From Pardosa pseudoannulata (lineage: Eukaryota; Arthropoda; Arachnida; Araneae; Lycosidae), in contig CM063506.1 of NCBI GenBank assembly GCA_032207245.1, positions 18,334,682 through 18,398,681 of the forward strand: 64,000 nt of DNA, written 5' to 3'. Below are positions 1 to 9,881 of the stretch, piece after piece; positions within the stretch are counted from its first letter, which is position 1, and each line of letters opens with the position of its first letter. The notes under the pieces are model-generated. The model did not search any database. It had not been told where the DNA came from and worked only from the letters and a program-made list of their open reading frames with translations. Made by a program: the position numbers and the translations under genes.

Positions 1-2040
1 ATTGTTCGTAATGTGAATCTTTCAATAAAAAACGCATAGTATATAGATATAAGTATTTAGATCTTGAAAAGATACTCCAACTGTTAAAAATCATATATCA
101 GTTAAATGCATTATTTTTTATATACAATCAAAAAATATAAAAATCCTTATATGAATATAGCTTGAAAAATTTTATACCTTTTTTCCCATTTGTTGTACAT
201 TTGTTACGTTTGAATTGCTTTAGAGTGTTATATTGAAACTGTTCTTTGATTTAAAATAGCTTGAATATAGCGAGACTAGTGAATGGTACAAATTCTAAGT
301 AAAATAAATACATACTATAAAAAGACGTGTAAAGAACTACATATCATTTATACTAGTCATCCATTCCTTTAACTTTCTTCTCCTTCTCTTATAGAATAGC
401 AAAAATAACTGACTTCAAACTCTTATATGAAAGAAAATAAATTGAAATATACTCACCTAAAACAAAAATGATTAGTCCTATAGTCCAAAGATGCTGCAAC
501 AACATTGCCTTTGCCGAGGCTTTAATCATATTTCCAATGTGCATTGCATTATCTCAAACCAAGTTTCTATAGTAGCTGAGTGCCAGTTGAGGCTTTATTT
601 ACAATATTTCACTGTTGATTCCGAATCACAGTCACTAAATTTACATCACTGTTTTTAGTAACTGATTCTAGAAAAGAACGAAAATATATGTGGTGCAAAT
701 ATGTTATCCAATATTTCAGAATTTGAAGACTAATGTCGCTTTCAATTAAGTCTTATTTGTATTTAGTAAATGTCTGAAACTCTAGAAAATTTATTTGTTA
801 AAGTTTTATCTAGAGTTTTAACACCAAACTCGATTTAGTCTTTTATTCTCAGACTAAATTCTTGACAATATTATGTACAGCTAATCAAATGCACGTAAAC
901 TGCTTTTGACTCTTTAATATTTTTTACATACTAAAATTATATACATGTACGTAAATTAAATGTTTGTGAAAGCTCCTTATATTTTCTGATATATAAACTC
1001 CGACTAGTTTTGAAAGCATAAATATTCCGACTTTGATTTTTTCAATAAATAGCCGTTATAAGACAACCTTTTTCTTTCAAAAGATTCTTGCACAAGATTT
1101 TTTCAAAAGTTTTTTTCAAAAGTTTATCTACTTGCATATTTTTCCTATTGGAATCTCTTCAGAAATAATGCTGAACTATGTTATTCCTTGGCTAACAGTT
1201 TGTTCCATATCGAGGAACTCACTAGGTTTGATTAAAATAATAAATAACTACTAAAACTCAATTTTTCATTTCATGACACGATATTATATAAATCAGTATA
1301 ACTTATATTTAATGAACTTATTCATCTTAAAAGCACATTTAGAACGAATGATATAAATTGAAAGACTCTCATATTTTTTCATATAAAAAATAATAAATTA
1401 AAAGCATTTTACATTTTTAATTCTAAAAGTGTAGTATTTATGCTTCAATAGTCAGTTTCTTATAATTTATTTGCACTTTAATGTAATTTTTCCGTGCATT
1501 TTTTCACATTGATTTTCTGCAAAATTTTAAGAATCTTTTATTTCTTAAAGTTGTAGAAAGTATCCATAAAATGAATGTAAAATGATTCTTTAATTAACTA
1601 GAATGTTTAATTATTAAATTATTGACAATGTGAAAAAAACATAATTATCGTAACCATGAAAACTTTTCAGTATTCCAACGGAGTTAATTCTTCACCAGTC
1701 AGTTAGAAAAGAAATTCGAATTTCTACTTAGGGAAGGATATAATCACATATATAGAGAAATTAACCACAAAAATTATATGAATGAAACACTAGACAGTTG
1801 AAATAGAAATAGAAATATATTTTTACCACTGTATCTCGTAGAAAAATTTCAAAGTATTCAAACTACAGCCGATTTATGACCATAAACTTATATTAAAATG
1901 GAAAAACCAATATTTTTTCTCAATTTTTGAATCAAAATGTTTGATGCTTTCGAAACATTTTAACATAGTACAAACGTCCATTATTTTCTTTGATCAATTC
2001 AGACTCTATAACTTAAATCAACTTCATAGAAACACGCAAA
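1..2040. other. A+T-rich noncoding DNA
   Basis: The sequence is A+T-rich with frequent stops in all frames. A 73-codon open stretch at 1033-1254 is low-complexity (F/K/I/N rich) and resembles no family I know. I see no repeat, RNA gene or element boundary here. Confidence 0.6.
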
Positions 2041-2327
2041 ATGTATACTGTCAGTTTACGGAAGCTTAAGGCCTCCCGCAAAGAGCTCAAACACTTCTCA
2101 GAAAATGCTTCTCATTCACTACTTACAGTAGCCAACACTCCGACAAACTTGTTCCGACACAACAGACGGAAAGATGCTCTACAAAAACAACCGGAACAAA
2201 CTTTCCGACACGATCTTCCCTTTAAAACTCACACAACACATCCGACACGATGCTCCGTCTAAAAGACAAGTCAAAGAACCGAACCTAGTGAAAAACTGTC
2301 CAACTCCGGCTTGGAAAATGTGGATCT

Positions 2328-2570
2328 GGGATAAAAATGTAAGAGCGCGCGCCACTGTGGTGGCGGCAGGCACCGGGAGCGGCTCTCGGAACGAAACGCG
2401 AAAAGGCCTTTCCCGTCGAACAGCTGCGAGAGAGAAACCTCCTCCCAGTTCGCCAGCTCCTCGTCGTCTGATGTTGGCGGCGTCATGGACACAGAGAGAG
2501 AAAAACCCCTCATTCAGTTCGAGACGACTGGGCAACAGATGCGCCGACCGCACATACACTCACTCGAATC
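2328..2570. promoter_or_regulatory. CpG-dense G+C-rich block, candidate promoter or first exon
   Basis: By hand count there are about 24 CpG dinucleotides in 2341-2580, inside DNA that otherwise has almost none. An ATG at 2485 sits in a good context (GGCGTCATGG) and opens 60 codons, but these run into A+T-rich hydrophobic sequence after about residue 30, so the frame is probably a start plus read-through rather than a gene. A minus-strand frame also stays open (2179-2559), as expected for any G+C-rich stretch. The block could be an unmethylated promoter with a short first exon, or a fragment of a G+C-rich repeat. No TATA box or splice donor can be assigned with confidence. Confidence 0.35.
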
Positions 2571-2811
2571 CCTGCCTTCTCACATTTTCTATATCCCCAG
2601 CAGCATTCTTTTTCCCCTGTTTCGATTCTATGCAGTATATTTTGTTCTTACAATCTATTTATTTTAGTTAACTTGTTCTTGATTTCATAAATGAAATCGG
2701 TGTATACTGAAAGTATAGCTGTTTTCACCTAACATAAATTTCAAAATACATAGCAAAATTATACAAAAGGTTTGTATTCCCTATTATAAAGTTCTACAAT
2801 TTCCCTTTTAA

Positions 2812-3167
2812 CACATTGTTAACCGGCAATTTTACTCATTTCACCGGCTATTAGCACAATTTGATTCATAATCACTCGGACAATCAGATAAATCATCCAC
2901 GTATAATTCATTAAAAGATTCTTTATTACGTTCCTTCATCGTTTTTTTTTAAATTTTTTAATTATGAGATATTTTTTACAACAAAAGATTTGGTGGGGTC
3001 TTATAAGTGAGAGAAACAGCTTGTGTTATACTGACCAACACTGTGTGGTAGCTAAAAGAGAAAACAATCGCGATGCGAAAAAAAAATGAATCACGAGTTT
3101 ACTCGTGGCCGGTGAGCAACGTTCGGCCATAAAAACATGAGTTAACTCATGATTGGTCAACAATGTG
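2812..3167. mobile_element. piggyBac-like MITE with TTAA target duplication
   Basis: The element is bounded by TTAA at 2808-2811 and 3168-3171, the target duplication of the piggyBac superfamily. Terminal inverted repeats are CACATTGTTAACC on the left and, reverse-complemented, CACATTGTTGACC on the right (12 of 13 match). The interior has further inverted motifs: ACCGGC near both ends, a palindrome ATGAGTTAACTCAT and an arm pair around CGAGTTTACTCG. At 356 bp it has no coding capacity and would need a transposase supplied from elsewhere. Family assignment rests on TTAA plus the terminal CAC; a chance pairing of TTAA sites is unlikely given the 12/13 match. Confidence 0.75.
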
Positions 3168-3171
3168 TTAA

Positions 3172-5192
3172 TTGATTACAATAAAAGTCTAAAACAATAC
3201 TTATAGAAGAAATTAAAACTATAAAAACTCCCTATCCATTATTTAAGTCTTCTCAACAGGAAATATTAAATTTCTTTCAGCGTGTATAAATTTGTATTAT
3301 CTATAGAACTAATATCATTTAGACAGTTAAATAAGTATGTTACTTTCGATGAACAATAAATATAATTTAATTCTACTATTTTTGTAATTTTCATAAATTT
3401 ATTAACTTTCTACATTATAAAAATTTCAATATTATTAATTCGTTCCATAGAATTGTTTTTAGATTACTGTAATTTAGTTGAAAGTTAATACTTATATTGT
3501 AAATAAAGTTATAGTTCATATAACACTTTTTTCAAAGTTCACCAGCATTAATTGGCGTACAAGTTTCCTTATAACAAGTTAAGACAAATTGTTCAATGAA
3601 TGTATAAGACTTAAAACAGAACTTATATTTAATGTAAAGCATAGTTTTCTGCAGTTTTGTTTTGTATTTAAAAACTTATGGTCCTATTGAAACAAATACA
3701 TTTTTGGTGTGCACCAAAACTCATTTAGAAATTATAATACTTTTTAAGGTATTAAACTACATTTATATTTCCAATTTCGACTAAAAATGGAAAAAAATAT
3801 CTATTTGTCTGAGAGCCTGTTTTTAAACTGTTAAATGTAGTTCAGTTTTTTTTCATGTTTTACAGTCATTGTTAAGACTATTTTGCGTAATTGTAAATTG
3901 AAAGCTTGAAATGTATTTTGTGCAGAATAAGGTTTTTGGTATACCAATTACAACTTAGATGATAATTTTAAAAGCTTAATGAATATGTTCTTAATGTTTT
4001 GATATACATTATATGTCATGCTGAGACTGTAATGCATTATGAGTTTAAATATTTGAGAAATGTTTGAAACGCAAAATCTTTTTATATGTTCACATGCCAA
4101 AGATATTTCAAAATCATCTATAGCATTATTCAAATAAGTACGCCTCTGGAAATTATTATTTTATATTTTAGACTGTAATATATAAAATTCTTTGTAGACC
4201 AAAAATGTTGTATTACCTAGAATAATTAGTGAAATATTGAAATACATTTTTGTGAGAGTAAGAGTTGTAAGTATTGAATGTTGTACATTTTTTTCCCAAC
4301 AAAGTTAAAATTAAATTATAGTAAAATAAGTTATTTATCAACAAAAGATATGTTTTATGCGCTAGCACACTACAAAAGATTAACTTATATTTGGCCTACT
4401 TTACAGAAATGGATGCAAAGATATCGATTACCTTAAGGGGGCGAGGGACTTATATCCTCAGTTTCTAAAAGTTTTATGTGTGTTCTTATACTGAACATAA
4501 ATAACGTTGCTACACAAAGCATATAAGAGTTAAAATCAACTAGAAAATATTTTTTGGGATTAGGGTAACAGTGCAGTTTCGGCTAAAGTAAATGTACTTG
4601 ATAATTTCTATTTTATTGTGAAATATAAATAAGAATGAAGTGTTAAAAAATCGTTTTAATAGCATTTTATAATGAACATAATTATTACCAAAATATACAT
4701 CACAATTATTACTAATAATATTATTAAATACTTTGTGAAATATTTTTAGAGAAAATTCAGAGGTTTCAAGTGCATTTATTGTGCTACCTCTATCAAATTT
4801 AGTTGTTTACCTTGCATTCAATAGAACAAATCAATTTGATAATTAGAACAATTTAAAGCATATAATCTATACATTCAGCACTGTTATAAACATTTTGTGC
4901 ACAAAAAATTAACATTTTGATTGTTATTAAAAGATTTCGTTCACCTTCTTTTAAAACTGCTGTTGGGTTGCCTCATATATTTTATCCATAAGTAGTGTTA
5001 TGCTTCTAAATCATTATTAATTTAGGACAAAAAAGTTCGTCATAATTGTTAACTTCTTCTGTGCTGTCACATATATGTACTTTTTTAATCATTTTAACTT
5101 GCATGGCGTCGACTGAAAATTTGAAACTCCATATTTTCAAAAATAAGAAAACCTATAACGGACAAATATTATACAAATATCACATATACACT
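3172..5192. other. A+T-rich noncoding DNA
   Basis: No coding frame, terminal repeat or tandem array was recognised. The open stretch at 3948-4133 (minus) is low-complexity and unsupported. Confidence 0.55.
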
Positions 5193-5352
5193 CATAAAAT
5201 TTATTTACTAATATTTTCACGATAAAACTTTTTTTAATTGATTATATAACTATCACTCGAAACCATATATGAAGAGTCCCCAAATTAGCTTCTAAAGAGA
5301 AGTTATCCAAAGCATTTTATCAAACATTCATCAAAATAAGTTCTGTCAAATA
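5193..5352 (-). repeat. Interspersed repeat, inverted copy of 25262-25419
   Basis: Read on the minus strand, this 160-bp segment matches 25262-25419 closely. Shared blocks include GACAGAACTTATTTTG, GATAAAATGCTTTGGATAAC and ATATTAGTAAAT. A third, more decayed relative lies at about 26875-26990. Similarity fades on both sides, so the segment is one member of a dispersed repeat family whose ends I cannot define. Confidence 0.7.
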
Positions 5353-6178
5353 TGTCAAAATTGGACTAGGGCGGTTCGTAATCAGCATTGAAAACCGTGA
5401 AGAATTAATAAAATGTTATCACTATGAGTTTTCCTTGTTGAATTCGTCATACGTAGCATATAACGAATTCAATGGGGGTAGTAGTCAGTTTTTGAATTGG
5501 AATTTGAATCAAATAATAATCATTAATTAATATGCAGTTAGAAACATAGTATAAATGTGCGGTATCAAAGTTATTACAAAAGTATTTTAAAGATATAGGG
5601 TTTTTCAGACAATTTTAAAATCAATATTGGGAATAATTGTATCTGAGTAAATGGTCCAACAGTTGCAATGTATACACCAGAGGTGGCAAACCTGTACTCT
5701 TTAAGGATTATTTGTGGCTCTCGATAAATGTACTCGTTCCCTTTTATTTTTGTGTTATTATATTTTAAAAAAATTATTACAACTGATGGAGTTCCGGCCA
5801 TTCTGGGTAAAAACATCGGTGCTATTGGGCTTTTAAAGGATGATTCTTAAATTCCACAATTCATACGGATTCACTTCATAATTCACCGAGAACATCTCGT
5901 TACAAAATATTTAAAATATCCTGATGTGATAAAAATAGTGTAACACATTGTAAATTACATTCGTACCAATGCAAAAAATCATCGACAATTCAAAAATTTC
6001 CATGAAAAATTAAAGAACGAAGAACTTCCAAATGACATTCAATAAATATAATTTCTGTAAAAAAATGTTTTAATACATTTTTTTGCATATCTTTTAAATA
6101 TGTATTCATACGTACGTTCGCGAAAAATTTCAAATTTTGAAAAATGGCTCGGACTATCAAGAAGCTTGGCCAACCTTG
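5353..6178. other. A+T-rich noncoding DNA
   Basis: No gene was recognised. A hAT-like end motif (CAGAGGTGGCAAACC at about 5680-5694) has no partner end that I could find. The open frame at 5574-5816 (minus) has no recognisable domain. Confidence 0.5.
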
Positions 6179-6179
6179 G

Positions 6180-6261
<82 letters not shown>

Positions 6262-6285
6262 TATACATACATACACACATATATT
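6179..6285. repeat. (TA)n microsatellite with TG/CA interruptions
   Basis: This is an almost uninterrupted TA dinucleotide tract with a few TATG and TACA variants. Tyr/Ile-repeat reading frames on both strands are translation artefacts of the repeat. Confidence 0.97.
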
Positions 6286-7378
6286 TATTTCATAATGTAC
6301 ATTTTAGGTTAACTTTTATTAGGAATATTGTGTAACTAATTTGAATGTCATATGACCTAAAAAAGATAGAAAGAATTTGGCTAAGGCTGTCTACTAGTCC
6401 TCAAATTTAACTTTTTTAGATGAAATATATGTAAAGGAGTAGTAATTAAAAAATACATTTGTGAGGCAAATGTTTAACGAAACTCTTCATCAGAGAAGAG
6501 TTGTGTCATTTTCTTTCTCATTGAGTTATAACCATTTTCTTTTAAAAGATTATTTCATAAAAAATAATGAATATAATTTTTAATTGATTCCATGTTTAAA
6601 TTTTGGCTGATAGAAATATTACTTAAGCAGTTTTTTCTTTGTAGATAAATCTATTTAATCCTATCAACACATTGTCTTCTTTTCTCCGATTAATTTCTAG
6701 TTGGTATTTGTGCAATATTATTCGGTAATCCTCGTTCAAACACAAAAATAGTTTTCATTAGTTTAAAACAAACGTCTAATCAATTCTCAACTATTAGTTG
6801 CTGGTATTTCCAGTTTTATTTAACCAACTTTCTTTTCTTTTCTCAGGTGATTGTCAATATAACAAAATGTTTAAGTAAATTATGAACTTAAAGAATAAAA
6901 ATTTCTACACTTATACATTGATCTAAAACTAAATAAATCGCATCATATTTTTAAACTAGATAACTTTTAATTCATTCTTTTGAAATATTTTGAGAATTTT
7001 TCAATACACCTTAAAATAAATTTTAAAATTTTTCTCTTAACTTCGCCTTATTGCTACTTGAGAATATATTTTAAGTATAATTTATAAACCTATTATTTTG
7101 TTCATTGATTACGATAAGATATAATAAAATATTTTTATGCTTGCTCATTAAATTTTCATGGAAAAATTGGACTTATATAATCCAAAATATTAGAAACACA
7201 ATTGGAATTTAAATTATTTTTATTTCTAAATAAATCCTTGGTTATTTGTTCGTTAACTTTGGCCTTAAAAAGTAACATACTTAAATTCACACTTTCCAGT
7301 GAAGTTTCAGGTGCTTGTGCATTTAGGGAACTTTCACATATTGAAAATATAACAATATATTTTGATTTCTTTATATCA
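6286..7378. other. A+T-rich noncoding DNA
   Basis: Nothing recognisable as a gene or element. The complementary open frames at 7156-7434 overlap the left end of the following transposon and have no known domain. Confidence 0.5.
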
Positions 7379-7382
7379 TTAA

Positions 7383-8031
7383 CACTAGATTTACGGAAGT
7401 TGATCATATACTTATTTTTACTGAAGTGAGCCAATTTGACTCGTACAAGAAAATTGAAGTTTTTTGCAAAGAAAATAGTTCCAAATTAATTTAAATGAAA
7501 TATTTATTATTAAAGAATTCATGGCAAACATTTTTTACACATAAAATCTGTTTTTGAAACACATTTTCCGCAAACATTTCTATTACATTTAGCACAATAG
7601 TTTCTACGTCTGTTTCTTTTGCATGTTTGTTGAACTTGACAATTCGTCCATACGTTAGTAGCATGAATTTCTGTCATTGGAATGGAAGTGTTCTCGACTT
7701 CTTCTCTATATTTACTTCTTAGCTCTTCAGCCAATTGGAAAATAAAATCTTGACTGTTGCACAGTCCTATAGGACCAATAAATTTCATGTTATGCGATTA
7801 ACTGTTAAACCATTCTATGAGTCAAACTGACTCACAACCGTGAAAATAGGTATACCACATTTGATAATAAGAAATGAAGGGGTCTGCGGGGAAGAGGAAT
7901 AAAAGTTTACATATATTTTATCACTTAACTAAAAACCAACGTATGTTTTTGAAAAGTGATATTACAATTTTATATATATCTAGTGTTCAAATTTTTAATG
8001 AGTCAAATTGGCTCGGTCCGTAAATCTAGTG
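7383..8031 (-). mobile_element. Internally deleted piggyBac-type transposon with asymmetric ends
   Basis: TTAA flanks both sides (7379-7382 and 8032-8035). The 15-bp terminal inverted repeats are identical: CACTAGATTTACGGA at 7383-7397 and its complement at 8017-8031. A second 15-bp inverted pair, GAGCCAATTTGACTC, lies at 7428-7442 and 8000-8014, separated from the terminal repeat by 30 bp on the left and 2 bp on the right. Known piggyBac has the same asymmetry (3-bp versus 31-bp spacer). The long spacer lies beyond the transposase stop codon, as in piggyBac. A 17-bp palindrome (TGAGTCA arms, 7818-7834) lies in the interior. The 649-bp element keeps only the transposase C-terminus, so it is non-autonomous. 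Perfect TIRs suggest fairly recent insertion. Confidence 0.92.
7519..7788 (-). pseudogene. piggyBac transposase C-terminal cysteine-rich domain (fragment)
   Basis: This open frame of 89 codons ends with a cysteine-rich zinc-binding segment. From about residue 55 the cysteines run NCQVQQTC, then YCAKC, VCGKC and MCKKC, the pattern of the C-terminal domain that piggyBac transposases use to bind the element ends. A basic patch (KRNRRR) precedes the CxxC pairs. The upstream part (FIFQLAEELRSKYREE) resembles the end of the catalytic domain in the family. The DDE catalytic core and N-terminus are absent; a full transposase is about 550-600 residues. The start is simply the first in-frame ATG after the deletion junction. 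It could still bind DNA or zinc if expressed, but no promoter is evident. Confidence 0.85.
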
Positions 8032-8035
8032 TTAA

Positions 8036-8965
8036 AAATCTGAAACTTATTTGTTGCGCTTAAATAACATTAATTTAAATATTTTCAGTAACTGTTTGGT
8101 TTTTGTAGCTCATATATTGAAAAACATATAAAGTTGGTTCCAAAATATTACATATTTATTGCAAAATGTTTCTTCATAATTCTCATAGTATATATTATCA
8201 GCTTATGAAGTATGCAAAAAGTATGTTGTTTGCCAGAGAAACGTAATAGTTTAAATTAATTAAAAAATGAATTGAAGAAATACTTTCTTAATACACGTGT
8301 GCAAAATATACTTAGTTTTATATTATCTTTTTGTAGCCAATGTAACTAGGCAACTTATTAAAATACATATAAATAAATATATTATGAAAATTAACTAAAA
8401 TATTGGAATTATATTAAGCCGTATTTTTAGACCCATCCTTTTTTTAGACGTAAATGGAAGTAAAGTGGAGTTTATATCAAATCGCTAAAATAAAATATTT
8501 AGAAACTAACGTGAAAATAATTTTCCATTTTATAAACTAGTTTAATTATTGCATACTGAAAATCTAAGTCCTTGTAATCACCAGGTTCTGTTCATCAGTG
8601 TTAAAAGTTTTTTCTCACATCATAAAATATTTGAACACGAAAGTGTTCCTAATAATTTGGCTCTTCAATGTATACATATATAATTTTAGGATTAATAATA
8701 TAAATTAAATCAAATATTAAAATAAATGTGTCACAGACATTTTTTTTTATTTATACTAAGAGTGGGCAAAATGTTTGAATTAAAGGACAAATTTAGACAC
8801 ACAGAACATTCCAAACAACTAAGAAACATTTAAAAGAATTTGATTTAAAAAAAATCATCTAAATTAAGAATGATCTTATTTAAGGAAGCACATCAACTCT
8901 AAGCAACTTTAAATAGGATATTTTTCTTATTTTAAAACTTATCACATAATTTTTATTTATTATCA
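8036..8965. other. A+T-rich noncoding DNA
   Basis: This spacer separates the piggyBac element from the mariner element. No gene or repeat structure was seen. Confidence 0.55.
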
Positions 8966-8967
8966 TA

Positions 8968-9879
8968 CGAGGGTTGGAACTTTAATAGTGGCAACACTGC
9001 TGTAAAAACGCTACTCAACAAAAGCAAAGAATGTCGCGTTTACCACACGTAAGCTACATACCTTACCTCTCAGCAAAAAGACTCGTCCTTCCTACGTCAT
9101 ACAAAAGCGGAGTGACGGGAAGCACTGATCCTTGTATTAGCTTGCGGTCTAAAGTAATTGATGTTATGATGTTTTCAAAACTAGAACAACGAAAATGGAT
9201 AAAAATTCAATGTTCCAGAGATCGTACATCACGACAATGTCATCTAGGGCTTCAAGAGGCTTACAGGAAATCTGCATTGCTTTCAGAACTGTAGCAAGAT
9301 GTGTAAAAGCCTTCAATGAAGAAAGCCCAAATGTGGGAGACATGCATCGGCCAGGTCGTCCTAGTGTTACCGCTGCAGAAGTGCATGCTGTTGCCGCACT
9401 AATGGACAGTGATCAATACGAAACGATTCTTGAGCTGGTCCGAGAGACAATATATGCGCATACGATTCTGCTGCACATTCTGAAGGAACACCTGAGTATG
9501 AAAAAAATTCTGCACTTTCTGCAGGACAATGCACGGCCATATACAGCGCAAGCTGAGGCTGATTTATTCGATCGATGGGGCTGGGAAGGTCTTTACTATT
9601 CAACATACTCCTCAGATAAAAGCCCTTGTGACTTTGTCTTAACTCCTTCGAGGCATTCGATTCAGAACTGTTCCAAAGATTCTTCAGGCGATAGACTGGT
9701 CCATTCGAACTGTCAACAGAACAGGCGCTGCTACAGGTGTTCTGAGACTTCCACATCGTTGGAAACGGGTTATACACAATTCTGGCGACTATATTGAAGG
9801 ACTGTAAAGCATGGTGACATGAATCACTTTTGTATTCCATGTAAATAGATAGTTGACATTATTAAACTTCTAACCCTTG
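8968..9879 (+). mobile_element. mariner transposon, internally deleted
   Basis: TA dinucleotides flank both ends (8966-8967 and 9880-9881), as Tc1/mariner integration requires. The 28-bp terminal inverted repeats begin CGAGGGTTGGAACTTTAATA on the left and CAAGGGTTAGAAGTTTAATA on the reverse-complemented right; 23 of 28 positions match. The 912-bp length is well below the usual 1.25-1.35 kb, because roughly 130 codons of the transposase are missing. The element is dead: besides the deletion its reading frame carries two frameshifts. Confidence 0.92.
9166..9807 (+). pseudogene. mariner-family transposase, deleted and frameshifted
   Basis: Reading starts at tandem ATGs (9166) with LEQRKWIKIQC, typical of a mariner N-terminus, then shifts frame near 9285 into TVARCVKAFNEE. 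The HTH linker HRPGRPS follows, then a stretch ending HILKEHLSMKKI. This joins directly to LHFLQDNARPYTA, so the middle of the catalytic domain, with the first catalytic Asp, is deleted. The second Asp survives in QDNA and the third in SDKSPCD. Another frameshift near 9640 leads into the normal C-terminus, ending SGDYIEGL with a stop at 9805-9807. Known mariner transposases are about 340-350 residues; this keeps about 210. It cannot encode an active enzyme. Confidence 0.9.
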
Positions 9880-9881
9880 TA

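Noticed and set aside
2179..2559. 126-codon minus-strand frame across the CpG-rich block.
   Set aside because: Overlapping open frames on both strands are expected in G+C-rich DNA; no domain is recognisable.
5680..5694. hAT-like terminus CAGAGGTGGCAAACC.
   Set aside because: No opposite end or 8-bp duplication found within several hundred bases.
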